Of a stretch of DNA of 64,000 bases, positions 1 to 13,465 are shown piece after piece; the first letter of the stretch is position 1; each line of letters opens with the position of its first letter. Source of the stretch: Chamaea fasciata (taxonomy: Eukaryota; Chordata; Aves; Passeriformes; Sylviidae); NCBI GenBank assembly GCA_029207755.1, contig JARCOQ010000001.1, forward strand, positions 94,337,640 to 94,401,639. The letters are read 5' to 3'. The notes beneath the pieces were generated by a model that ran no database searches, was not told the origin of the DNA, and worked only from the letters and a program-made list of their open reading frames with translations. The position numbers and the translations under genes are program-made.

Positions 1-3000
1 ATGTCAGTTTGGAATTCTGTTGTGCAGCTGATGTCACTTTTCATTTCTTCATAAAACCAGCTACTGCAGAATAATAAGGCTGAAGGAGTTGCATTTGTCA
101 CACATTCTGGAATTTTCTATTATGTTTAGAAAACAAGTGTTGTAAAACCTACCTGTCTGGAAACTAAAATGCTTTGAAAATCTACTGCTATAGAGAATGA
201 TAAATGACTAGAGTTAAGTTTTGCACATACGGCCAGATAAAAGTTTATCTTCAGGGCATGAGTAGCTGCCAACAATCTGTCCAAACTACTTTAATCTGTT
301 TCTCTACTTCAGTTCCTATTCTGTTTTTAGCATTTGATTTAACTCAGGCTTGAAATGTTTTGGTATCTGCTTTAAGCCACTGAGTACTAGTGATTTGATG
401 TGATCAGCTACTTGTTTCAGATGTAGTCAGATAGTATGAGTGTTATGTGGTGGAAGGAGGTGGTCTCAGCAGGCTTTAGGCTCCCAATAATATTCTACTC
501 TCTCTATTAGAACTTAGACAGTAAAATATTATTAGAAGAAAGGATAATTTATACAATTCCCTAATTATTTTCTTTTCTTTTCTGTGCATGCTTGTCTGAC
601 TACTACAATCCATGTGTTTCATTAGAATTGCAGAAAAATAAACATTAAGAAAGAAATTTTTTTTCTATTTAAAAGAAATGACTAGTAGGAGTTGAGAAAA
701 TTGATGTGTAAGGAGACTGTGTATTATGTTAGGCATAAATTGGCCTGTTCCTATTTGCCAGTGATAATGCATTTTCCCAGAAATTTGAGGGGATTTGGTG
801 GCTTGGCTTGAGTAGCAGCCTGAACGTTCTGAAATCCCAAACAATTCCCCCAGTTTGGGAAACAATGTAGAGAAACTGAAGGTGAGAATCATGAAAGCAG
901 ATCCCAGAGGCAGGGCAAGTCAGGCAAAAAAATGTGTGTATATTAAGAACTGATAGACCTGTTGGTATGTTATCAAAGGCTTTGAAAATAAAAAACTAAA
1001 ACTACTCTTGCAGAAGGAGGGTTCAAGAATTCCTTGTGTAGAAGTTTTTAAAATGTTGTCTGTAAAGTATCTGTAAAGTCCAGTGTTAAATCTTCATAGC
1101 TGGGTCTGTTGTTTCTTCCCAGTTACCAAATAAGTAAAGGAAAATTTGCTTTTCCCTGCTAAACTACAACTAAAAGTTTATCCTCGTGTTTTTCGTATGC
1201 CTATTGTAGCCTGATGGCTTTGTCAACTCCTTTGACTTGTACTTTTCTGTGTTTAAGCTTTACAAGATATCAAAGCTTTTATTACTGCTCCCCCTAATTT
1301 AGTTAATGGAATGTCCTTCAAGTTGATTATTATTGCTGCAGCTAAAATCTTGAAGGCAAAACGTTCTCAGTGGCTACTGGTATATTTGTCCATATGCTTT
1401 TCTCAGCCTCCGCTGTGAGCTCCGCTTTCATCAAAAGAGGAAATGCTCCTTAAGTCTTCCATAAGCACTCTTCTTTGAGATGTACATACATTTTTTGTAT
1501 TACTGGTCTTTAGAAATACATAAGTGCATTAGGGAGGTTGATGGGGATAGTGAGTTCTGCTGTGCTGCCAGAGCTCTCAAATCATGGAGCTGTTTAGTTA
1601 GTATTTGTATTTTATCTGAAAAGTGAGAATTTTTTCAGTGTTCTAAGCATCGTCTATGGCAGACTTTTTGATTCAGTCATTACTCTGAAGATGTAAATAA
1701 TTCACCCCATCTTTTTTTTGTATCACTGAGTGTCTGCTAAAAGAGATTGCTCATATGCATCAGAAGAATAATGGAGCAAAGTGGTGCATCAAATCCTATT
1801 AAATGGAAAAGATTCATGTTTTTGAGTATCTTTCTGGATATCTCAAAATAACATAAATCAGTAAGCTAAAACTTGAGAATATGAACATGAATGTAGACTT
1901 TTTTTTTAACTTGGAACATTGTTTGCTATATCAGAAAATTCCATAATGTTTTAATGTGATAAAAATTCCTAAAGCGTACTGAATCAATACTGCAATTCAA
2001 AAAAAGATGCAGTGTGATCAAGCTTGGCTTAAAAAACGTCTGAGTTCTTGTCAATAAGGAACCGTGATGAGTTTAGGGGTATCATATTGACTGTGTATTA
2101 ATACATGGTATCCTATAAGACCATCAGCTGATTGTTTTGAATGTAATGAAATGAATGTAAATGAAACTGTTCATGGATCCAGTGACTGATGGCTTAAATT
2201 CCAATTAATCAATTGCTTCATTGGTTTCTTAATTCGGATCAAATGTCTCAAGTACACAGTTCTTCCCTTGTCTTAAGAGAAATTAATGCTTTTAAACTAA
2301 TTTAATCAGTCTTCTATAAATGTGCATCCTCTGGAATGGCGATGTAGCTTAAATGTTAAGGATGTTTCAGGTGTCCTGTGGTTTTGTTCCTTCTTAGAAG
2401 CCATCATAATTGAAAGCTTCTCATTAGAGTAGTAAATGAAACTCTCTACTCCAACATGTCATCTTGGTGCTGCTATTCACCTTGTCATCAGTTTAAAATT
2501 TTCATGTACATAGTCACTTAAGTAATATAAATGATTTAAAAATTAAGTTGTTTGTAAATGAGCTGGTGTTAAGTGTGCAAAGTCAAAATCTATTTTTCAT
2601 TTGCTGGCTACATTCTAGTAACCCATCTCTTTCAATGTTTTTCACTTAAGTGTTTAATGTTATACTGTAAAACAGAAAGGCTGGTAATATTGCCAGAAAA
2701 TATAAAGCTGCTTATGACACTGCAGTTCCACATGCCCTGTTTCCCACTGACCCATCAATTAATTCATCAACACTTGACACAAGCTCTTCACTCTGACACT
2801 TATACCAGTTGATCTTAATTTGATTGCCGTTAAAACCTTCCTTTCCTGACAACTGTTGTCAATTATACAAAATAAAATCAAGTATTCATAAGTAGGCTGT
2901 AATAGGATATAGGCAGGCAGATTTAATAATTCAGTTTTGCTGAGGCTTGAAAGGCATTAGCTGTAGCTGTTGTTCTCATTTGTAAAAAATTCATTGGATA

Positions 3001-4078
3001 CAGCTCTGGAGAGAGAAGGCAGACATAATTTTATTTATTTAGATTTGACAGAGGAGAACCCAGACATGTTATGATGGTTTAGCATAAGCTCTGTTTAAGA
3101 ATAACTGACAGGAGTTCTTATCAGTTACTTATTATAGAAAGTAAATGTAATTTACTTTTATGATTTTTTTTTTTTAACTAATTTAAGTGCACACATTCTA
3201 GGGTTGCTTTTTGACAATATCTGTAATGGAGTGTGCAATTCAACCTTGCATTTATGCAGAAAAAACAATACCTTTTCAAGACTGGGGTGCCTGGTCTTTA
3301 TTATGCTTCTAAAATATGCATGTTCCTGTACATCTGCTATATACAACTAAATTATAGTTGATTCCCTTTGATGCTTCTTCTTTACAGTATAACATTAAGA
3401 AGTGTGCCTGTGGCATATTTGAGTTATACCTATAAGTTTACTTTAGTGCTTATTGGCAAGTGGACTTTTCAAGCTTGCCCATAGTTGGCAAAAAAATTTG
3501 CAAGCAGAAATCTGTTAACTTTAATGTTTTTTGAGAGGACAATTAAATACAGTTTTTGGAACTTCTGTGTTGATTCACTTGTTGTACACTATCCTTTACT
3601 GTGTACACAGATGTTTGTAACTACTGTGGGTTGACTGGTGAGGCTCTGTGGATTTGAGTGTACTTGTGAAATTTAAAAATATAAATATTTTAAAAAATAA
3701 TTACACTTGTAAAATGCTGGTTAAATAGGTGTAGTCAAAGACAAGATCTGCTCTAAGTTATTGTTCAAAGCAAGAGTAGAAAAAGTGAAGTGTGGAACTT
3801 CTTTTATAATGTCTCATTTACTTTGTCTCTTTTTAATGCTAGTCAGAATAAATTATTCCTAAACAGGGTTTTTTTTCCTGAATTGAGAATCCTCTTGCGT
3901 CTCATCTCATGACTTAGAATTTCTTGCTTAGACCCTTCTTCCAGGCCAGGAGTTGAGAAATGAAAATTAAGTTTGGATACAGGACAAGTTGGATGGTTTA
4001 GTTTGTTATGTCAAGAAAACTACCTTAATTTTTCATGTTGGTATTAATCTAGAAATATGATCAGTCCTGGAAAGCAAG

Positions 4079-4138
4079 TATTAGCATATTTTAGATTTAG
4101 ATATTAGCATATTTTAGCTTTAAGTATTAGCATATTTT
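4079..4138. repeat. 23-bp tandem repeat, 2.6 copies
   Basis: The motif TATTAGCATATTTTAG starts at 4079 and 4102, and its first 14 bases recur at 4125, giving an exact 23-bp period with few differences between copies. It is a short AT-rich minisatellite inside an intron. No function is implied. Confidence 0.85.
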
Positions 4139-5474
4139 CCAACCTTCACTTCGTAAAAGCAAAGCCAGTAGACTTCATGATCAAGAAGGAAGTAGGGAGG
4201 AAACTCTGTCTTTTTATCATGCCACTCTACCTAAACTTTTTGCTTGCCATTTTCAGAGTCTGATTTGCATGTAATTTCCATGAGTCAATGCATGCGTTTT
4301 CAGGTATTTGGATTCAATTATGCAGTCTAGGATTATTTAAGAGTATTACTGCCTAACAAAGAACATTAGGTCATACTTTTATTACTGGTAGGATATTCTG
4401 TGTTTGTGTGGTTATTTAAGGGCACTACTGGGCTACTAAGAAAAGTATGCAGCAGAACAGTCTTTGCCTAAAGCATCTCTGAAAGAAAAATGTCTGTGAT
4501 GTGCAGGAATGTATGTCATCTAACACTGGAGATGCTAAAATAACACACAGTTTTGATTCTGCAGCAAACTAAATCAACTTCTCTAGGGCAGTTGAGATTT
4601 TCTTTCCACACATATTTCAAATATTAAATCTCAGTGTAATTAAGATAACATGATTCTTTTTTCATTACAGCTTTGCATTAAAATTAGGTGATGCAATTTT
4701 ACGTAGAATAAATTATTTTCCTTTTGTTAAGTAATTGCTCTCAGTCTGTCAGTACCGCTATTCTGGGTTTCTTGTGTTAAGTACACTTTTATAAAAACTA
4801 CTTGTTAAACAGGCTGAATTTTTAGCTAATTGTTTTAAGGAGAAATTGTCCATCTTTCTGCTTAACAGAAACAACAACATTTCCGAATCAAATAAAATAG
4901 GGAAAAAAATTTAATAATTGCACAGCGAATTTTCTTTTCTGTATGACTTTCTTAATAAATCCTGGAAACTAGAATGCATTTAAGAAAATATGTAACATCC
5001 CAAGTAATAGCTTGATATCAGAAGCTTATTTTAAAAACTCTATTTAAAATTTGGTAGTATGTATATAAAAATAAAATGGAAGTGGTTGATGGTAGCACAA
5101 GTTCATGTACATTACTATAATTTCAGGAATTTAAAGTTATCCACATATAAAAAAAATTAATGCATAAAATATGGTTACCAAGTTTGGTAGTATAAAAAAA
5201 CTAGATTAGGCTATCTGGTGATGATACATAGTATTAATTAAAGAAAGCTTATGATATAAATGTGTTTTACTTGATTAAGAAGCTTCCCTTTCTGGTTTGG
5301 AGAGGAATTTTTTTCCTTTTTTTTTTTTTTAATTTTTTATTTTTTATTTTCTTTCCTGCATGTTTTTTAAGGTGAAAATACAACCAGCTTTTTCAAAGGA
5401 TGACCTGTATTTAGTTTGAGAATTTTTGTTTAGGGCCCTTTTCTTCAGGATTCCTAGAGACAGGTAGGTGACTG

Positions 5475-5494
5475 ATGCACGTGCGCATGTGCGC
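5475..5494. repeat. Alternating purine-pyrimidine CpG tract (Z-DNA prone)
   Basis: Twenty bases alternate strictly between purine and pyrimidine and include four CpGs, in otherwise AT-rich, CpG-poor intron. The inner part resembles an NRF1 palindrome with one extra base. Only the base pattern is seen; Z-DNA formation is inferred from composition. Confidence 0.6.
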
Positions 5495-8400
5495 CATTTC
5501 CAGAAGCATTTGATGTGTACATGTCCTTCAGGTGTGTTCTGGTTGCAGCCTTAGGTCCAGCACACCCTAAGTAGAATTGTTCCTGTTTGCTCTGTATTAA
5601 CAATACCTTTGTTTGACAAATCTAGGCCAATTTAGTGCCCTAGATTAGTGCCATCATAGATGAGCTTTTTTATCTCTATTTCAAAACACCATAGAAGCTA
5701 CAGAAGTAAACATTATTTTTCTTCAATATTCTATTAGCACACAATATATCTTTAAAAATATATTTTTGTCCATAATATCTCAGAAAACATAAGTAACTAG
5801 TCTGTTAATAATTATCAGTATATAATTATAAATGTATCCTTATCATGTGGAGTTACATGGTTATTTCAAGTTCTTAAAATTATTTTCATCCTTTGTATTG
5901 TGTGACGTTTTTCCATGGAAAAGCAACCTTATGGTAAATTCTGGACAGAACTCAGCTAAACTATCAGCTAAACCATGGGCTGTTGCTAAACCATCAAAAC
6001 AGAATTGTAGTCCCACCACTTTTCTAAGCATTCATGTTTCAAAGTTTGAACTGAAACAGTTTCAAAAATCAGTTTAGTTGCTATTTGGGCAGTAACTTGC
6101 ATGCACTTGATCTACATTGATTTCTGACTGTCTTCAACTGATCAGGCTAAATGAATATTTTTGTAAAGTAGTTTAAATGTGCTCATGAAGTTTGCACCTC
6201 TTTTGGTAAATGATTAAGCTATTTAGGACCACTGTTATTTCCTCAAAACAGCCTTAAATTCTCATTCAGATAGTTCCAAAATTTTCACTTGAATGTCAGA
6301 AATAAGTTAGATGTTCACAGTGTACAGCTTTGTCTACTAATTTTGAACAGCTGTATAGTTATGGGAAATGAGCATCTGAATGCTTCACTGTATAAAGTAA
6401 AAGTTTTAATTTTGTGCACTCTCCTTTACATGTAGCCTTATGAAAAATTCTCATGTTCAGTGTATAATTAAATTTTTCTCTTTCAGTTTTTTCTTTTTGT
6501 GAACAGCTACTTTTGATTGGTAAATACTTTAAATACTTAATGGCATTTCCTTTAATGCCTCCTTTTTTAAAGGAGCACAAACTTTAAAAAATTACATTTT
6601 TTGTGTCCTGTAAAATTATTGTCAGGTTCAAGAGTTATTTCTGTATTCGGAAGGAATAGCAACTCTTGACATCTATAGATGATTTGGAGATTTTTTTTTT
6701 TCTGGCAAGTCATATTCAGGTTAGAAATGTAAGAGATTTTTAACACTGTCCTAAAGCATTCTGCTGAAGTACATAACACAATTTTTACAACTTTTTTGTG
6801 TGAATTTTTGGTTTTAATTTTGTGACTGGGGGAGGACAGTGCAATGTTTCCAAGCATTTTAAAATGGAAAAATGAAAATGTTTATTTTTTTCAAAAGACT
6901 TTGATTTTTAGAAGTTTTATGTACTACTGACTCAAATTCCACACAATACAGTGGGGAATATTAAGTTTTACAAAAATTCAAGGTTTTTGGTAGGGCTGAA
7001 GAGTTGTTTTTATACTTTCTAATTACATATTTAATCTCCCACATTTATAGCTTAGTTAAGCCAGGTTACCTTAGAGAATAGTTAAAATTACCCAGTCAAA
7101 TCTACTACAATATTTGAGATGGAGAAGAGGATTGTACTGTTTCGGTTTTGCTTTTGTGGTCACTATTGAAAGCTGACTTGGCAGAAAGCAGTCCCTTTTT
7201 CTGGATAAAAGGGAAGCAGGCTATGAGATAAGTTATTGATGAAATTAACTGCTGAAGTGAAGAGGAAATGCAGCTGGCCAATATATGTCATAGTGTGAGC
7301 TCTATTAAATGAATATATGTGCAGTCAACCATTCCCAGCAGCCACACTGGTCTTGAACTGCATTGATCTATAGTATAATTCTAAATGAAATTGATGCAAG
7401 AGAGCAACCATTGATGGCAAGGGTAAAGAGAACCATGAAATGTCTTGTACAGGAAAAGCATGATGGAGAGGAGGCTCATCTATGCCATGGATGGAAAGTG
7501 CAGTGATACCATGGTGTTTCTAGGTGTTCCTAGGTACTTCACACTTCATTATAATGCAGTGGATGTCACTGACTCTTCAAAAAGTGCTTTATAGTATTTT
7601 ATTCTTAGAAGAAAATCCATAAAGAACTCTGTTAAGTGTTTAAAGCCAGCTTTTCAAGAACTTCAGACACTGCTTTGCAAGCTTGCATCTCTGAGCTTTG
7701 GGTGACATTTAGCTGAGATAATGTTTTCTGAGAGCTGTGTATATTAACATTTAAAGATCTGTTTATTTACAATGCACTTAATATAAATAGAGGTCTTACA
7801 TAAAAGTTTCTAAGATTCTTTCTAATCTGTTGTGCAAAACCCACTACCTTTTAGTCAGGTACAATTTCAGATGGCTTCTCTCTGAAGCATGTCCTTTCAG
7901 GCAGATAGCTTATCAAACTGTTTAATTTGCAGGCTTTGATGGGTAAAACATTGGGTTCTATTAGACTTAACTTACACCAGGGTCCACCTGTCCTATAGAA
8001 TCATCTCTCTCTTACTTAATGTTCGCTGGTAGGTACCCTTCCTTGGCATACTACCTTGACACATTCTAGCAGACTCTCTTCTTGTCTGTAATAAGACTCA
8101 AATCTGGATAAACTCTTCTGCAGTATTTCCTTCCACTTAATTGCTGCCACATTGCTTCTAGGGGTAAAACTCTTGTTACTTTTTTATTGGATTGGTTGAA
8201 ATACAGACGGAAATATGTGTATGTCTGTATACATGTCTGTTTGTTAAAATTTATGAATAACTTGTAAAATGTATTCTTTGCACACCCATAGCACCCTGTA
8301 ACAATACTGCATACATTTGTTTAGCTGTAGTATAAAGGAAATTGTAATTACTACTTCAGGAATATTTAAGGCTTCTCTAGTGTAGCAAATGTGAAGAGTG

Positions 8401-9298
8401 TTGCTAAAATTTAACCACCTTTTTAAAAGGCTTTAAGCTTGATGGAATGGCAGTTCATTTAGTATGTTTTAATAGATTTGCAGTGTTTATGTGTGGTCCT
8501 TTTTTGAATCTTACATTAGTAATGTATGTAATACTCCAGAATTGATGATATCCATCAGACTAGTTATGAGGGTGAGGTTGGGCCCTGCAGTGGTCTCCAT
8601 TTTCTGTTTCTTCAATACTGGTCTTCTGTCTGTACAGCACACCAATTCTCTTCAGTGTATGCCAGTGTGTATCTTGAGTTTCCCTCATATCTTAGTACTT
8701 TGCATATGTTGACAGGTTTCTTTAGTCTTGGATCACAGATAGTTGCTGATGATTCAAAAATACTTCTTTTAAGTATAATACATTTTGATCCACATTGTTT
8801 TGAATGCTGTCCGTATTAAGGACTTATTTAAAATTTTTTTCAGAGAAACCAGGAGACAATAAGCAATTAAAGTTTGTGATGTCATACCAGCACAGAGAAA
8901 AAAATCACAGTATTCTGTTGTGTTGAAATTGTACAAGTGACAGAATTGCATGAAGAAATAAAATTAAACCTTTTTCAACTCCAGTTGAAGTTGTATCTCT
9001 TGATGATAATGTTTGAAGGTCTGTTTAGAAACTTTGAAGTACTCTGTAAAATAGAAGTTACCTCCATTTATAAACAGACATATTGTTAATCTAATTGGAA
9101 AAAATGGTGCAGTTGTGTGATATCTAAAGCCTTCCTGGAAGAGAGCACACAGACACTCCAAAATACAAATCCTTTTATATGTTGCATATTTATTTTAAAA
9201 TGGTTGTAAATTGTGTTGTTTTCACTCTTCTATATGTTTTAACCAAACTGAATTTTTGAAATTAAAATAATAGTTTGATGTCTCTTTGTAACTTCAAG

Positions 9299-9393
9299 GT
9301 TCATGTTTCATTCGAACTGACCAGCTGGATGGAGAAACCGACTGGAAACTGAAGGTTGCTGTCACTTGCACACAAAGATTGCCAGCTTTGGGG
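9299..9393 (+). CDS. ATP9B: ATP9B exon: actuator domain with DGET motif
   Basis: This internal coding exon of a P4-type ATPase is 95 bp. Two bases complete a split Gly codon, then 31 codons follow, beginning [18 protein letters not shown] and ending QRLPALG. DGET is the P4-ATPase actuator-domain motif, equivalent to TGES of cation pumps, and it drives dephosphorylation of the phosphoenzyme. The acceptor is AAG|G and the donor is GGG|GTAAGC, leaving phase 0 for the next exon. The sequence WKLKVAV favours ATP9B over its paralogue ATP9A, where I recall an arginine and proline in this stretch. ATP9B works at the trans-Golgi and endosomal membranes. It belongs to the P4 subgroup that does not need a CDC50 subunit, and its lipid substrate is poorly defined. 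The frame is intact, with no sign of pseudogenisation. Confidence 0.95.
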
Positions 9394-9939
9394 GTAAGCA
9401 TTCTGATTGCTTTTAACTTATCTTCTGTGTGTGCATTTATATCTATTATCCAAAAGATTGTTACAGTTACTGTAAATGTTGAAAAATACCTGTTACTGGA
9501 AACTTAGTTTATGCAATAAATAAGACGCAGATATTCCACTGGATGCTGAACAAGAAGTTGGTTACACAAACATTCCTGGTTTTGCATTGAGAAAAAACTG
9601 AGTCAGAACTGGATTTTTATCTTTCAATCTAGTTGAAACCATCCCATTGTTGTCCTCACCGAGATTCACACTCTCCAGAAGCAAATCACAGTTAGTGTTT
9701 TCAACCAAGTGTTAGACTGCAACTGCAAATTATTCTTGTCTCAGGAATCATTACGCGAGCTTGGGAGACAATAGTCTGCTCCTGGAAGGTGAAGTGCTTT
9801 TTGTTGTCAACATTCTTTCTGGTCTAACAAGGTGCAATGTGCAGGTTCTTGCAAGCACTCTTTTAAGAGTGGGTAGTTTTTGAGTGCATACATGTGTTGT
9901 GTCACAAGTAAATCTAAAATCTAAAAGGGACACAGGGGG

Positions 9940-9961
9940 GTGTGTGTGTGTGCATGTACAT
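9940..9961. repeat. Short GT-rich alternating tract
   Basis: After a run of Gs there are 22 bases of strict purine-pyrimidine alternation, mostly (GT)n followed by GCATGTACAT. It is a microsatellite-like, potentially Z-prone tract. Confidence 0.7.
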
Positions 9962-12535
9962 TTGCACATCCAAAACAGACACATACTTGCAAAAGCAAAT
10001 GTAAAATTGTATAAACATCTCCTTTACAAGGCGCTGAATTTTTTCCCTTGTACTGGGAAAGCTTTCTGTTATACCGGTTGGCTTGGTATTAGGAGACCTC
10101 TTTTAAAAACATACTCGAGTGACAAGCTCATGGAAATTTACCTCTACAGAATTTATGGTGTTTTAACACTAAATCTTTTAGGTATTTTATTAAAGGCAAA
10201 TATATCTTAAGAAGACTGTTTATATTCCATCTCAATAGCAAAAGTATTAGATTATCTGCCAGATCTTAGCAGGACTTCTGCAGTTACTCTTCCAGAAATA
10301 GACTTGCTGCCACCGTCATACTAGCAAAAAGGAGAGGTTTTCTCCTGTGTTCATATTCTCTGATTACTGGCTTCACAAGTGACAGGAAAAGGAAGAAGTA
10401 GTTACATTGCAATTGCACTTTAGAGGATTGAGAACAAGGTTTGGAACCAAAGTTGGTCATGCCAGACAGAGATGCCAAGCCAGACTCCAGATCATGAGTC
10501 TGGTGCAAGAACAGACTTTAAACAAATATTCTGTAACCTGCAGTTGAATTTAGTATTTGTAATAATGCTTCTCCTGTAGTTTTTAACATTTAATCAAGGC
10601 TTTCTCTTGTTTTCTCATTAAGGGAAAATCATCCCAAATCCAAATTTGGGACCCATGCAGTGTGTTTGACTAAAATACAGTCAACTTTCTATCTTGCTTT
10701 ATTTATTTATTTTTTTAAATTTAACTTTTTCAACAGTTATTCCTGTGTTCAACTTAGTTTACGCAAAGTACTGCCTCAGAATTTTATTTGTTAGTTATAA
10801 TTTTGATATTCTGATCTTAGCAGTTTTGGTGTACTGAGGCTGATAAAATCTGGATTAAGTTACAATGCAAAGGCTTCTCTGCATTTTCCTTTGGAAAAAG
10901 AAAAAAAGCCTTTTGCATTAACATTTTTTTCCCTGAAAAATTCAAATCCATGTTTAAAGATTTTTCCCTCCTTGTTAGGAAGAAAACCTGGAATTACCTT
11001 TCTAGCTTTCATGTTAGGTGGAGCATGAAATTTTTGTATTGTAGTTTTTATATTATGTTCTTTGTTTAAAAGAGATCAATTATCAATAGATTTGACAAAT
11101 AAAGCATTAGGCATCTATGGAGATAATGCAAAATTATGGTTAAATCGGTGCAGTATCATTTGGAGAATTGTCACTTTGATTTTTCAGCCTTCTGATATTT
11201 TTACATTTCTGTACTGGAGTTCTCGCTTCTAACATAAACAAAGACTGATGTTTTGTAAATAATACATTCCTTTCCAGGGGGAAGGACAAACTGATAGACT
11301 TCTGGTTTGACCAGTGAGGTCAGAAAGGTGTTAACCTTGTCTCCCGATCGCTGGTCAAAATCCAAACCCTTTTTAAACCCCAAACCAAAATAAACTTCCT
11401 TCTTTTCTCATTTCTCACCACCTGAAGGTGTGAGTGTAATCTTTTTGTGTCCGTCTAGTGACAGAGAACTAAATGATTGTACTTTTTTAGACTAGTAAAT
11501 CAGAAGTGGTTGAAGTTGGGATGTCTGCATTTGAGTGGTTGGACATGCAGCCTCATCTTCCTGGAGATGTGAAGGTTTACTTCAGGTGGTGGTTGTTTTG
11601 GGTGTGATGGGGAGGGAAGGCAAGATATTTCCAAGAAATTATTTGTCCATCTTGGAAACAATATAGAGGGGTCAGCTGTACAATATAGTAACAACTTTTT
11701 CCTTAGTTGTTTCCACTTAGGGCTATTAACCTCGGTCCAACTGATCTGGGCTTCTTGCAAGATCTTTATACTCTCCCTCTTGAGGTGTAGGTGATAACCT
11801 GAGTTGTATTGTAAGTCTGGTTAATCAGGAGGTGCTTCCACTTAACACAGCTTTTCTGGCTACCAGCAGCCTATGAAAGCCACAAGCTTTCATGGATGTG
11901 CCTCTGCCCTTTCTCACACAACTCAGTTATTTGTGCCTACCAGGTGCTAGACAAGGCTTTGTCTACATAAGCTGACGTTTCATCCTGAAGTAACTGACGC
12001 TGGGTGTAATCCTGCCAACTAAACTAAAATACTTCCAAAGTTTTTTTTTTTTACTATGGGGTTTTATCAAACCACTTACACTTGGTGGTTCTGTATTGAG
12101 CTCATTTTAAATCGCTGGTCCCAGCAAGTCTTAGACCGTTTGCAGTGTTCATGTCATGTATCTGCTTCCCTCCTAAGCCCCATCTGTCTGTGACTTGCTT
12201 TGGTGGATCGGTAGCCTAATTCACCCAAATGTAAATGGTTTTTAAGGGATTCTCGTATCTGTCACAAAAAATTATGCTCAGTGCCCATTGCAGAATACTG
12301 TTTCCATTCCCGTGGAAAAGCACATTGGTAATTCTTAGATTTCTGCAAAGACACTTTCACCTTTACTCAATTGACAGTGATACGCAGGAGTGTCAGTCAT
12401 GTAAAGAAACTCTGTGGATAGACAGCTTCAGGGATTGGTATGGAGGTGTAAGCAATTATGAATATCAAACTAACAAAAAATAGCATTATGAAATTATTTT
12501 ACTGTCAGCCTAATTTTCATGCTTTATAGTAGAGT

Positions 12536-12975
12536 CATGAGCGGATGGTGCTGCAACCTGTCCACCTGCTGGGTGCAGCAGTGCAGCCTGAGTGCCAGTG
12601 TGTGCCCTGAGCGGCCATGGAGTGCCTGGGGCTCCCACCACACCCACTCCAAGCCCAGCCCGGAGGGCTGCAGGCCCGGGCTGCCCCTGCCACCTGTCAC
12701 ATCTTGGCCTTCCAGCTCACTGTGGGAGTTTGACATGGCCGCGTAGTCCTCAGCTCCCAAGGTTAAATTCCCATGGGCATGTGATGAGCCAGCACCCCAC
12801 TCTTCTCCCAGGCAGAGCCTGTGCCAACCAGGGCAGCAGGGTGCAGTCCCTGCGGCTCTGCCCTCTCTGCCCCTGGGCTGACGTTTCAGGGTGTTACCGG
12901 CTAGATCACTTTATTCCAGCCAGCCTCTGCCTGCAGTGGCCTCCAGAGCCTCCCTGCCACAGTGCCTTCTCCATG
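12536..12975. other. Isolated GC-rich block, unidentified
   Basis: About 440 bp are clearly richer in G and C than the surrounding intron, with many CTGC/GCAG and CCAGCC words and few CpGs. Open frames of 75-130 codons cross it on both strands, as expected from composition, and none resembles a known protein. The edges are abrupt, with AT-rich DNA on both sides, which suggests an inserted sequence such as an old LTR, a retroelement piece or a retrocopied transcript. I could not find terminal TG...CA ends, target-site duplications or a poly(A) tail, so its class is unknown. Confidence 0.4.
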
Positions 12976-13179
12976 TGTTTGTGATGTGCTTTCAAAGCTG
13001 AGACTTACAGTTCATACTTCCATATTGAAATATATTTTTAATAACTAAAAAATATAATTTATGCAAGTTGAGCATAAAATACTATGAACAGTTAGCTCTT
13101 GTGTTGGATAGAATAAACTGTCCATAATTCTTACTTATTTTGATTTCTTTAGTTGTGAAACTAGAATCATTAAGATTAA

Positions 13180-13465
13180 GATTGTTGAATCCAGCCAACA
13201 GCTCCACTGTGTTCACCACTAAACTGTGTACCCAAGTGCCACATCTACCTGCCTTTTGAACACTTGCAGGGATGGTGATTCCACCACTTCCCTGGACAAT
13301 CTGTTCCAATGCCTGACCTCCCTTTCTGTGAAGAATTTTTTTCTAAGATCTAACCTAGCCTCCCCTGGAGCAAGTTGGGGCCATTTCCTCTGCTCCTGTC
13401 ACTTGTTATGTGGGAGAAGAGACCGACCCCCACCTTGCTACAACCTCATTTCAGGTAGGAGAGTG
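13180..13465 (-). mobile_element. CR1 LINE fragment, antisense to gene
   Basis: The + strand reads like the reverse complement of the avian CR1 3' region. It contains CACCACTAAACTGTG, GGGATGGTGATTCCACCACT, CAATGCCTGACC and GAGACCGACCCCCACCTTG, words typical of CR1 tails. The match starts after the extreme 3' microsatellite and fades after about 13465, so both ends are eroded or truncated. It is non-coding debris in an ATP9B intron. The CR1 family call rests on remembered consensus, not on a database search. Confidence 0.85.

Larger units (their letters stand above)
1..9298 (+). other. ATP9B: ATP9B intron (3' part), no gene seen
   Basis: This is the intron before the first visible exon, ending in an AG acceptor (CTTCAAG) at 9297-9298. 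The pyrimidine tract before that acceptor is only moderate. I looked for an earlier ATP9B exon encoding the residues just before the actuator-domain DGET motif and found none, so the upstream exon lies outside the window. The DNA is AT-rich with frequent stops in all frames. Visible structure is limited to a 23-bp tandem repeat at 4079-4138, an alternating purine-pyrimidine tract at 5475-5494 and short A/T runs. No transposable element was recognised, though decayed ones may be present. Confidence 0.8.

Noticed and set aside
1..9298. Possible additional upstream ATP9B exon
   Set aside because: I looked for the residues expected just before the DGET exon with flanking splice signals and saw none; no open frame here resembles a P4-ATPase.
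12524..12984. Overlapping 75-130 codon frames as a protein gene
   Set aside because: Frames are open on both strands because of GC-rich composition; none has a domain, start context or splice support.
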